Positions 5,572 to 11,298 of a stretch of 11,298 bases of DNA are shown piece by piece (position 1 is the first letter of the stretch; the number at the start of each line of letters is the position of its first letter). The position numbers and the translations under genes are program-made. The DNA is from Pseudomonadota bacterium. Its GTDB lineage: Bacteria; Myxococcota; Polyangia; Polyangiales; Polyangiaceae. The notes beneath the pieces are model-generated. The model did not search any database and was not told the origin of the DNA. It saw only the letters and a list, made by a program, of their open reading frames with translations. The stretch covers positions 1 to 11,298 of the forward strand of contig JAEZYO010000495.1 of NCBI GenBank assembly GCA_023419055.1, given 5' to 3'.

Positions 5572-6477
5572 GTGACCCAAAGCAGCCCTTTTTCAGCCCT
5601 TTGGCCCGCCCTTCCGGCGTCGGGATCCGTGGTGCGATCGCCCCGAGGGTACTCTTACCTCGTGGGTCGGCAGCTCGGCGCCGGATCCTACGGCGCGGTC
5701 TTCGACTGCCTGGGACCTTTCGACCAGCCCTACGCGCTCAAGATGTTTTTCGCGGGTGCGCGCCCCTACGAAGAGGTGAGGGCGGACTGGATGCGCGAAG
5801 CGGAGCGGCTCTTTCGGCTGCGACACCCGAACCTGGTCTACGTCCACGATTACTTCGAGAGCGAGGGCTCGTTCTGGCTCCTGCTGGAGCGCCTGGATCA
5901 CACCCTCGAGGATATGCTGGGCACGCCGTTCACCGATCGCCTGATCGTCGACATCAGCCGGCAGCTCCTGTTCGCGATTCAGTACCTGGCCGACAACGAC
6001 ATCGTCCACAACGACGTGCACGGCGGCAACGTCCTCGTTTCGCAGGGGGACGGCCTCACGGTGAAGCTCAGCGATCTCGGGATCGCGCAGGAGCTCTACG
6101 GGCGCGCCGGCGCGAAGCCGCAAATCGTTCAACATCGGATCATGGCGCCGGAGGTCGCGGCGGGCGGCTACTCGACGAAGCAGAGCGACCTCTACCAGCT
6201 CGGCTTGCTCATGTTCCAGATGCACACCGGCGAGTACCCGCTCGACACCTCGCTCGGGTACGACGCGATCGTGCAGCAGATTCGAGAAGGCGTGCCGCGC
6301 CACAAGGCCGAGAGCCTGGGGACGGCGATAGGCGACATCATCGCCGGCATGTTGCGGCGCACGGAGCACTATCGGTACACGTCGGCGCTCCAGGTCTGGG
6401 AAGATCTCAGGCGGCTCGATTTTTGGGGCGGCGGTCCCATTTCGAGCAGCGAACACGGCCCTCACTCGCAGCGCTAG
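5572..6477 (+). CDS. Serine/threonine protein kinase, minimal and with atypical catalytic loop
   Basis: A 301-residue Hanks-type kinase consisting almost only of the catalytic domain (about 27-285). It has no membrane segment, PASTA, FHA or other sensor domain, so it should act in the cytoplasm. Visible motifs: glycine loop GAGSYG (36-41), ATP lysine K57 in YALKMF, alpha-C region REAERL (75-80, likely E76 or E78), catalytic loop HNDVHGGN (146-153), DLG (168-170) in place of DFG, MAPE (191-194) and SDLYQLG (205-211). Catalytic D148, N153 and D168 are kept, but the HRD arginine is Asn and the usual DxKxxN lysine is replaced in VHGG. It is probably active but divergent, and likely independent of activation-loop phosphorylation since it lacks the RD arginine. 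The GTG start at 5572 lacks a ribosome binding site. Its TAG overlaps the convergent oxidoreductase stop. Confidence 0.9.
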   Translation: MTQSSPFSALWPALPASGSVVRSPRGYSYLVGRQLGAGSYGAVFDCLGPFDQPYALKMFFAGARPYEEVRADWMREAERLFRLRHPNLVYVHDYFESEGSFWLLLERLDHTLEDMLGTPFTDRLIVDISRQLLFAIQYLADNDIVHNDVHGGNVLVSQGDGLTVKLSDLGIAQELYGRAGAKPQIVQHRIMAPEVAAGGYSTKQSDLYQLGLLMFQMHTGEYPLDTSLGYDAIVQQIREGVPRHKAESLGTAIGDIIAGMLRRTEHYRYTSALQVWEDLRRLDFWGGGPISSSEHGPHSQR

Positions 6478-7574
6478 CGACGCGCACGGCTACCCGAGCT
6501 CGGGGGTCGGCTACTGCCTCCATTTCTGTCGAGCGCGCCGCCCGAGAGGAGGGCGTGGTAGGCGTTGTCGTCGCTCGTGAGCGGCAAATCGACGCGCCCG
6601 CGACGGCGGCTCGACTCGTAGGTGGCGAAGATGAGCTCGCTCGCGCAGAGCGCACGGCGCCCCGAAAGCTCGGGCTCTCTGCCCTTTTCGAGGGCGTCGA
6701 GCAGATCGAGCATCGCGAGGGTGACCGGCTTGTCGATGTCCGAGCCCTCGTTCGGGACGTCGACGACTTGCCAGTCGGAGTAACCGCGCCCCCAAACGCG
6801 GAGCCCAGGCTCGTGGCTCACGCTGACGATCATTCGCCCCTGCGTGCCGGTGAGCTTGATCCAGCACTCCCATCCCGTGGCGGTGCCCGTCGTGAGCAGG
6901 CCCTGAACTCCGTTCTTGTAGCGGAACTGGCTGAGCCCCTGGCCTTCGACCTCGACGTCGAACACGTTCGCGCCGCCGCGCTTCTCGAGCTGCCCCATCA
7001 CCCACTCGACGGGCTCGTCGCCGTTCAAGAAGTTCATCATGTCGAACCAGTGCGTCCCCCAGTCGTAGAGGTTCGGGCACAGGCCCTCCACGCGCTCGAG
7101 GTCACCGATGACGCCGTCCGTGACGAGGCGCTTCGCTTCGCGAAAGCGATTGAGGAAGCGGCGCTGATGGTTGATCGTGAGCAGGGTGCCGCTCTCTTCG
7201 CACGCGAGGACCATCTTGCGGCACTCGCCGAAGGTCGGGGCCATCGGCTTCTCGCAGTGCACGGCCTTCACCTTCGCCTCTGCGCAGTCGACCACCATGG
7301 GAGCGTGAAGGCGCGTCCAGGTGCTGATGCAGACGATGTCCGGCTTCTCCGCGGACAGCATCTCCCGGTGATCCGCGTAAAGTCGTTCGCCCGCGAGGTC
7401 GGACTGGAACGCGAGCGCGTTGTCTCGATTCGGGTCCGCGAGCCCGACCAGGCGAACCCGGCCCGACGCAAGGAGCCCCCGCGCGTGGGCGCGAGCCATC
7501 CCGAACCCGGTCGAGCCCTCGCTCTTCCACGGGCGTCCACATCCGATGATCCCGACTCGGTAGGGCTCGTTCAT
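6474..7574 (-). CDS. Gfo/Idh/MocA family NAD(P)-dependent oxidoreductase
   Basis: A complete 366-residue protein of the Gfo/Idh/MocA family, cytoplasmic dehydrogenases that act on sugars, cyclitols and related polyols. The N-terminal Rossmann domain (about 5-125) starts with YRVGIIGCG (5-13, dinucleotide loop), has ADP (46-48) after the second strand and the family signature CEKPMA (107-112) with K109 in the conserved EKP. The C-terminal alpha/beta domain contains DWGTHWFDMMNF (171-182), where H175 and D171 or D178 are the expected catalytic or substrate-binding positions, then RGGANVFDVEVEGQG and TATGWECW. An extended loop after the glycine loop (RPWKSEGSTGFGMARAH) is typical of some subfamilies. 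The C-terminus is a low-complexity Ser/Arg/Gly tail. No kinase, permease or isomerase gene for a sugar pathway is next to it, so the substrate cannot be named. Confidence 0.9.
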   Translation of the reverse strand: MNEPYRVGIIGCGRPWKSEGSTGFGMARAHARGLLASGRVRLVGLADPNRDNALAFQSDLAGERLYADHREMLSAEKPDIVCISTWTRLHAPMVVDCAEAKVKAVHCEKPMAPTFGECRKMVLACEESGTLLTINHQRRFLNRFREAKRLVTDGVIGDLERVEGLCPNLYDWGTHWFDMMNFLNGDEPVEWVMGQLEKRGGANVFDVEVEGQGLSQFRYKNGVQGLLTTGTATGWECWIKLTGTQGRMIVSVSHEPGLRVWGRGYSDWQVVDVPNEGSDIDKPVTLAMLDLLDALEKGREPELSGRRALCASELIFATYESSRRRGRVDLPLTSDDNAYHALLSGGALDRNGGSSRPPSSGSRARR

Positions 7575-7589
7575 GCTCGAGGCTCGAGC
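7575..7589. promoter_or_regulatory. Inverted repeat abutting the oxidoreductase start
   Basis: GCTCGAG-G-CTCGAGC (7-bp arms, one-base spacer) ends exactly at the minus-strand ATG (7572-7574). A second palindrome, GCCGGCCGGC, lies at 7599-7608. In mRNA the first would fold against the ribosome entry site. It could also be an operator in this 136-base divergent region. The role is inferred. Confidence 0.3.
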
Positions 7590-7696
7590 TTTCCGGATGC
7601 CGGCCGGCCTGGCAAGGGGAGACCCTGCGCCTCGGCGCCGCCTTGCGGTGGCCGAGCTCCATCCACATGACTAGACTCCGACCCTCGAGTCGCCGC

Positions 7697-7702
7697 AGAG
7701 GA
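7697..7702 (+). promoter_or_regulatory. Ribosome binding site of the APS reductase gene
   Basis: AGAGGA ends eight bases before ATG 7711. It is the best Shine-Dalgarno in the window and fixes the start so that the thioredoxin-fold domain is included in the protein. Confidence 0.65.
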
Positions 7703-7710
7703 CCACCAGC

Positions 7711-8736
7711 ATGCACGTTACACTCGTCAAGAAGCGCTTCGCCGACGGCAGCACCTGCAACAAGTGCATCCAGGCCGAAGAGCTCCTCAAGCGCCGAGAG
7801 CTCTGGGATCGCATCGACGAGGTCGTTTGGGCGATCGAAGGGGATCCGAGCTCGCCGGGGATGCAGCTCGCCCAAAAATTCGGGATCGAGGTGGCGCCCT
7901 TCTTCGTCGTCCGGGATGGGGCCGAGGAGCGCGTTTATACGAGCGCGCTCGAGGTCATCAAGCAGCGCCTGGAACCCGCGAAGACAGGAGAAAAGCCCGC
8001 GCCGGCTCCCGCTGCCGCGGTGCTCGATGCGGCCGCGATCGAAGGGCTCACGCAACGCCTCGGCAGCGCCACTCCGCTCGAAATCGTGGACGAAGTGCTC
8101 GCCCGTTACGGTGAGTCGGCCGTCATCGCGTTCAGCGGGGCCGAAGACGTGGCTCTCATCGACATGGCGGTGAAATCGGGCAAGCGCTTCAGCGTGATGA
8201 CCCTGGACACGGGCCGTCTGCACCCGGAAACCTATCGCTTCATCGACAAGGTGAGGGCCCACTACGGCATCGAGATCCGCGCGCTCTTCCCGGACGCGGT
8301 GCGCGTGGAGTCGCTCGTCCGCAAGAAGGGGCTATTCAGCTTCTACCAGGACGGCCACGGCGAGTGCTGCGGTGTCCGCAAGGTGGAGCCGCTCCGCCGG
8401 GCGCTCAAGGACTACCGCGCGTGGCTCACCGGGCAGCGACGCGACCAGAGCCCGACGCGCACGAACGTCGCCGTTTTCGAGCTCGACGCCGCCCACGCTG
8501 GGCCCGAAGGTCCGCTCCTCAAGGCGAACCCGCTCGCCGCGCTTTCGCTCGCCGACACCTGGCAGTACCTGCGAGAAAACCAGGTGCCCTACAACGAGCT
8601 CCACGATCGCGGCTTCGTCTCGATCGGCTGCGAGCCGTGCACGCGCGCGATTCGCCCGGGCGAACACGAACGCGCGGGGCGGTGGTGGTGGGAAGAGGCC
8701 ACCAAGCGCGAGTGCGGGCTGCACCTCGAGAAATGA
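7711..8736 (+). CDS. cysH: Assimilatory APS reductase with N-terminal thioredoxin-fold domain
   Basis: A 341-residue fusion. Residues 1-88 form a thioredoxin/glutaredoxin-like domain with CNKC (C16, C19) and a likely cis-proline at VAPF (61-64). An Ala/Pro linker (about 89-106) leads to a CysH domain (107-341) with SGAED (142-146), [11 protein letters not shown] (165-175), ECCGVRK (218-224) and GCEPC (306-310). Family knowledge: the CC...CxxC quartet (C219, C220, C307, C310) binds a [4Fe-4S] cluster and marks adenylyl-sulfate reductase (EC 1.8.4.10) rather than cluster-free PAPS reductase. C335 in RECGLH is the catalytic cysteine that carries S-sulfite. It reduces APS to sulfite plus AMP in cytoplasmic sulfate assimilation, and the fused domain could supply reductant to C335. 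Plant enzymes carry such a domain at the C-terminus, so the order here is reversed. No other sulfur gene adjoins it. Confidence 0.92.
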   Translation: MHVTLVKKRFADGSTCNKCIQAEELLKRRELWDRIDEVVWAIEGDPSSPGMQLAQKFGIEVAPFFVVRDGAEERVYTSALEVIKQRLEPAKTGEKPAPAPAAAVLDAAAIEGLTQRLGSATPLEIVDEVLARYGESAVIAFSGAEDVALIDMAVKSGKRFSVMTLDTGRLHPETYRFIDKVRAHYGIEIRALFPDAVRVESLVRKKGLFSFYQDGHGECCGVRKVEPLRRALKDYRAWLTGQRRDQSPTRTNVAVFELDAAHAGPEGPLLKANPLAALSLADTWQYLRENQVPYNELHDRGFVSIGCEPCTRAIRPGEHERAGRWWWEEATKRECGLHLEK

Positions 8737-8751
8737 GTTAGCGCGTCCGAA

Positions 8752-9564
8752 TCAGTCGCTGATGACCTTGGTGCCGTTGCCGCGCACGGCGCCGAGGCTC
8801 ATCGGCTCGTCGTCGACGGGAGAGCCGCCCACGTAGAGGAACTTGAGCTTCTTCAGGCCCTTGAGGGAGCTCACGTCCTTCACCTTGGTGCGCTTGATGC
8901 TCAAGTTCTCGAGGTTCTCGAGCTTGGCGAGCGCGCTCACGTCTTCGATCTGGGTATCGTCGAGCTGCAGCTCCGTCAGGGCCTTCAGCTCCGAGAGCGG
9001 CGTCAGATCGCTCACCTGCGTGCGGCCCAAATCGAGGCGATCGAGCTTCTTCATCCCCGCGAGCACCTTGATGTCTCGCACCTGATTGACCGAAGCGCGC
9101 AGCGACTCGAGCTGCTTCGCGCCGGCGATGGGGGAGAGGTCGTCATAGGTGCCGGGCCCGAGGAAGAGCTCCTTCAAGCCCGTCATGGGAGTGAACAGGC
9201 ACACGTCGAGGTCCGAAAGCTCGACCTGCGAGAGGTTCAGTGAGCGCAGGCGCGCGAGATCCGCTTTGGTGATCGGGCCCGACTCCTTCGGGAGCTTCAA
9301 GCGAACAGCAGCTTCGATCGCCGGGTTGTCGAAGGAGACCGTCGACTCCTTGGGGCAGTCTTCCAGACGGCGCTTCGGCTTGGGCGATGCTGCAGCCGCG
9401 GACGGCTTGGCCTCGGGCTCGGCGACCTTGGGAGGTGGAACCGGTGCCGCCGCTGACACCGCGCTCGCCGAAGGAGCAGCGGGCGCTACGGGTTCGTCAC
9501 AACCTCCCAGGCTGAGAGCCATGAGAAGCTGGAGAAAGAGCCAGGCGTTGCGGGTCGACGTCAT
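8752..9564 (-). CDS. Leucine-rich-repeat lipoprotein
   Basis: A 270-residue envelope lipoprotein. The N-terminus (MTSTRNAWLFLQLLMALSLGGC) is a signal peptide with lipobox LGGC and lipidated C22. Residues 23-67 are an Ala/Pro/Lys-rich linker that would lift the domain off the membrane. The rest is an internalin-style LRR solenoid. After a cap (FDNPAIEAAVRLKLP...ITKADLARLRSLNLS) come five 22-residue repeats from about 129 to 240 with the pattern LxxLxLxxTxVxDLxxLxxLxx (for example LDRLDLGRTQVSDLTPL), then a shorter C-terminal cap. Such repeats usually bind proteins, but the partner is unknown. The ATG at 9562-9564 gives an ideal signal peptide. The stop lies 15 bases from that of the convergent APS reductase gene, with no terminator between them. 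Confidence 0.85.
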   Translation of the reverse strand: MTSTRNAWLFLQLLMALSLGGCDEPVAPAAPSASAVSAAAPVPPPKVAEPEAKPSAAAASPKPKRRLEDCPKESTVSFDNPAIEAAVRLKLPKESGPITKADLARLRSLNLSQVELSDLDVCLFTPMTGLKELFLGPGTYDDLSPIAGAKQLESLRASVNQVRDIKVLAGMKKLDRLDLGRTQVSDLTPLSELKALTELQLDDTQIEDVSALAKLENLENLSIKRTKVKDVSSLKGLKKLKFLYVGGSPVDDEPMSLGAVRGNGTKVISD

Positions 9565-9594
9565 GGATCTCGCAGCGCTCCCCCGGTCATTAGC

Positions 9595-9656
9595 GGGCCT
9601 GCCGGCAACCGGTGGGGGGCATGGGGGTGGGGTGGGGGGTCGCTGCCGGCAGGCCC
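9595..9656. repeat. 13-bp inverted repeat enclosing a G-quadruplex motif
   Basis: GGGCCTGCCGGCA (9595-9607) and TGCCGGCAGGCCC (9644-9656) are perfect complements separated by 36 bases. Inside, on the + strand, stand four long G-runs: G6 (9614-9619), CAT, G5 (9623-9627), T, G4 (9629-9632), T, G6 (9634-9639). Short loops of 3, 1 and 1 bases favour a stable parallel quadruplex. The element begins 30 bases upstream of the LRR lipoprotein start. The G-rich strand is the template strand for that gene. Confidence 0.85.
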
Positions 9657-9685
9657 AATACCCTTGCTAGCATGGGTGCTGGGCC
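9652..9685. repeat. Second hairpin overlapping the G-quadruplex inverted repeat
   Basis: GGCCCAATACCC (9652-9663) pairs with GGGTGCTGGGCC (9674-9685) with one mismatch and one G-U, around a loop that contains the palindrome TGCTAGCA. Its first five bases (9652-9656) belong also to the right arm of the 13-bp repeat, so the two structures exclude each other. Confidence 0.65.
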
Positions 9686-9930
9686 AAAGTAAGACCCGAA
9701 TGCAATCGGAGCGAAATCCGAGCAGGGCAGGCAAATTCTAGGAAGACCGCGAGGGGGGCGGATTTTCCGAGACCTAGGGACCAGGGCCCCCCAGGGAGGC
9801 CTCGCCAACGCGGGTCTTGCCGTTCCCGGGCGAGACGGTTGGGAGACTGGTGATCGAATCTTCACGAGCGATGCTCCTATAAAACAATGCCGGAATCGAG
9901 CGGTCACCGACGTCCGTCTGCTCCCGAGGT
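9686..9930. other. Gene-free stretch upstream of the LRR lipoprotein
   Basis: No convincing gene. A minus-strand open frame across 9590-9907 has poor codon bias and crosses the palindromes, so I do not call it. A small hairpin, TCGGA...TCCGA, sits at about 9703-9718. TATAAA at 9880-9885 and TAGAAT (minus strand, near 9736-9741) look like -10 boxes but lack partners. The promoter of the LRR gene should lie here. Confidence 0.4.
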
Positions 9931-9956
9931 CGGGCTCTCGGGATGCGAGGAGCCCG
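9931..9956 (-). terminator. Possible weak terminator after the cysteine-rich lipoprotein
   Basis: CGGGCTC (9931-9937) and GAGCCCG (9950-9956) can form a 7-bp stem immediately past the stop at 9960. A 12-bp palindrome, GAGCCCGGGCTC (9950-9961), overlaps the stop itself. Neither is followed by a U-run, so rho-independent function is doubtful. Confidence 0.25.
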
Positions 9957-9959
9957 GGC

Positions 9960-10937
9960 TCAGCGTTGCCGGTGGTCCAGAACCCAAAGGAGCTCGATGC
10001 GGCAGAGTCGCCAGGGAACCTCCTCGTCGCCTGACTCGTATTCGAGCTCGTACAACCCGAACCCGAGATCGAGCACGAGGTTCGGTTCCCTGCGTCGCAG
10101 TCCTACCCTGGCGGTCGAGCTATCGGGGTGTGAATAGGCTTCGCCAAGCCGAAGCAGGCTCGTCCGAACGAGGCCCGGTCGAGTGGAGGAGAGTTCGTCC
10201 TCGATCTGCTGGCGTGTGCGACGCACGAGTCGGGGGGACCGATTGGGATCGATGAGGGTCAGCGAATCCGCAAGCAGCGGAAGGAGCTTCTCCACTTCCG
10301 GAACGGGGTACCCCTCCAACTCGGACCCACCGAGCGGCGCCACGTCGGCGAGGAGGTCGAGGATGCGGAGCGCCGGCGCGACCTCGACAGGCACTACCTG
10401 ATCGTGTCGCGCTAGGGCGGCCCAACTCGGGAGGCGCTCGCTGGGGAGGCGTTCGGCGTCGGAGAGAGGGCCGGAACGCCGCCAGTAGCGAAAGTCGCCG
10501 ACCTTGCACACTCCGACGTTCAATTGGCGGTTCTTGCAATAAAGAATGGCTTCCACGAGCTGATCGAGGTTGCATTCGCCGAGCCCGCATAAGGCACGAC
10601 GAAGCCGCTGGCCTTCGAGACAACTCCGCTTCACGGCCTCTTCCACCCCGAAGCCGAACCAGGGCCATCCCTCGAAGTCTCGTTCACGGATTTCGTCCGC
10701 AATCGCCGGGGTGAAAACGTGCTCGAGGCGCGCGAGGCATTCGTCGAGCGCTTCCTGAGTGCTCATGGCGGGTGGAGGCTCGGAACGCAGCAGCGCTGAC
10801 GAGAGAGCTTTCACTGCTGGAGCCGAACGCGATGGGGGGAGTCTCGAGGCTTGGTGGGGCGGAGGCGATGCGCAGCCGAGATACAGGCTGACCAGGATGA
10901 AGCCCCATCGCCGAGAGCAGACCCGGGGGGACGTCAT
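9960..10937 (-). CDS. Cysteine-rich lipoprotein of unknown function
   Basis: From ATG 10937 this is a 325-residue protein with a signal peptide (SPRVCSRRWGFILVSLYLG) and lipobox LYLGC, giving lipidated C22. The open frame continues upstream to 11054 and has another ATG at 10964, but those starts put an unnatural N-terminal extension before the signal sequence. After a Pro/Ser linker (about 23-60), the mature domain has six cysteines between residues 67 and 144 (67, 106, 117, 122, 134, 144), including CGLGEC (117-122), so a disulfide-stabilised periplasmic or surface fold is likely. Aromatic GWPWFGFG precedes this group. The C-terminal half is helical and Leu/Glu/Arg-rich, ending with a beta-like LVLDLGFGLYELEYESGDEE. 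I recognise no family. No ribosome binding site is evident. Confidence 0.7.
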   Translation of the reverse strand: MTSPRVCSRRWGFILVSLYLGCASPPPHQASRLPPSRSAPAVKALSSALLRSEPPPAMSTQEALDECLARLEHVFTPAIADEIRERDFEGWPWFGFGVEEAVKRSCLEGQRLRRALCGLGECNLDQLVEAILYCKNRQLNVGVCKVGDFRYWRRSGPLSDAERLPSERLPSWAALARHDQVVPVEVAPALRILDLLADVAPLGGSELEGYPVPEVEKLLPLLADSLTLIDPNRSPRLVRRTRQQIEDELSSTRPGLVRTSLLRLGEAYSHPDSSTARVGLRRREPNLVLDLGFGLYELEYESGDEEVPWRLCRIELLWVLDHRQR

Positions 10938-11254
10938 CGTCGTCGATGTTAGGCCACCGCTCATGCCAGAACGACGATGCACGAAGAGTCCATGGGGGCA
11001 AAGCGAGCGGCGTCTCACACGAGTAGCGATCGCGTTTACGAGGAACGGCTGCACGACGGCCGGTCACGGCGAGCACGGCGACGCGCCACTTTCGCATCAG
11101 CGGGTGCCCGCGAGGGGATCACCAGAGCGTCCGGTAGGGGGACCGGCGGCTTCACGGATCTCTTCATCTGTCGCTTGGAGCTCGTCAGCACGAAGATCTG
11201 GACCTCGCGTTCGACGCACTGCCGAGGGAACGAGCTTTCGCTCGCCAGCGCTCG
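10938..11254. other. Gene-free stretch between the lipoprotein and the tRNA
   Basis: No supported gene. The open frames crossing it are Arg-rich shadows without a start context. The only structure noted is a small hairpin, CGAGC-TTTC-GCTCG (11231-11244), downstream of the tRNA on its own strand. It is followed there by TTCCC and could weakly aid tRNA transcript termination. Confidence 0.35.
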
Positions 11255-11298
11255 TCGGCCCGGCAGGATTTGAACCCGGGTGTCAGCCGGTCAAAGCG
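11255..11298 (-). tRNA. tRNA-Gln(TTG), 3' part, cut by the window edge
   Basis: Read on the minus strand, the window edge enters at the end of the anticodon stem (CG). Next come an anticodon loop CTTTGAC with anticodon TTG (11294-11292), stem CGGCT, a five-base variable loop, T-stem CCGGG, T-loop TTCAAAT (11274-11268), CCTGC, acceptor strand CGGGCCG and discriminator A (11255). CCA is not encoded. T-stem pair 49-65 is a C-C mismatch and 51-63 is G-U, which is slightly unusual. The D-arm and 5' acceptor strand lie outside the window. Confidence 0.8.

Noticed and set aside
7607..7625. Sigma-54 promoter (TGGCA...TGC)
   Set aside because: The distance between the GG and GC elements is too long for a -24/-12 promoter.
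5559..7670. 703-codon + strand open frame
   Set aside because: It overlaps the kinase in another frame and then runs antisense to the oxidoreductase. The real frames carry all family motifs.
9590..9907. Minus-strand open frame of 105 codons
   Set aside because: Codon third positions lack the strong G/C bias of the real genes, the product is a low-complexity Pro/Arg protein, and it runs through the palindromes.
10977..11273. + strand open frame near the right end
   Set aside because: Arg/Ser-rich with no ribosome binding site, and it runs into the tRNA gene on the opposite strand.

Overview
The window is a GC-rich chromosomal segment. Its composition, a eukaryotic-type Ser/Thr kinase, several lipoproteins with proline/alanine-rich tails and loosely packed single genes point to a myxobacterium (Myxococcota, probably Polyangia/Sorangiineae). 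That assignment is an inference from gene style; no species marker is complete here. There are no insertion sequences, CRISPR arrays or prophage genes.

Layout. 1-212: the 3' end of an unrecognised + strand gene. 237-1553 (-): L-lysine 6-aminotransferase (lat). 1615-2286 (+): a conserved-looking protein of unknown function whose last eight codons and stop are duplicated in tandem. 2317-2379: two hairpins that end this gene and the convergent gene. 2385-4166 (-): a large polytopic membrane protein, possibly a GT-C type glycosyltransferase. 4208-4591 (-): a gene-free, strongly structured stretch with a perfect 12-bp long-range closing helix, many internal hairpins and a strong intrinsic terminator. 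This is a candidate non-coding RNA or very large leader that I cannot assign to a known class. 4738-5503 (-): a lipoprotein, and upstream of it a 55-residue very basic small protein. 5572-6477 (+): a compact Ser/Thr kinase with an unusual catalytic loop. 6474-7574 (-): a Gfo/Idh/MocA oxidoreductase whose stop codon overlaps the kinase stop. 7711-8736 (+): an assimilatory APS reductase with a thioredoxin-fold domain fused to its N-terminus. 8752-9564 (-): a leucine-rich-repeat lipoprotein, preceded by a palindromic region with a G-quadruplex motif in a hairpin loop. 9960-10937 (-): a cysteine-rich lipoprotein of unknown function. 11255-11298 (-): the 3' part of a tRNA-Gln(TTG).

The genes do not form one pathway. 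Metabolic genes (lysine catabolism, sulfate assimilation, a sugar/cyclitol-type dehydrogenase) alternate with envelope proteins and one signalling kinase, mostly as single transcription units in convergent or divergent pairs. The only likely operon is 5503-4738 (small basic protein, then lipoprotein). The least explained parts are the structured RNA candidate at 4208-4591 and the palindrome/G-quadruplex cluster at 9595-9685.
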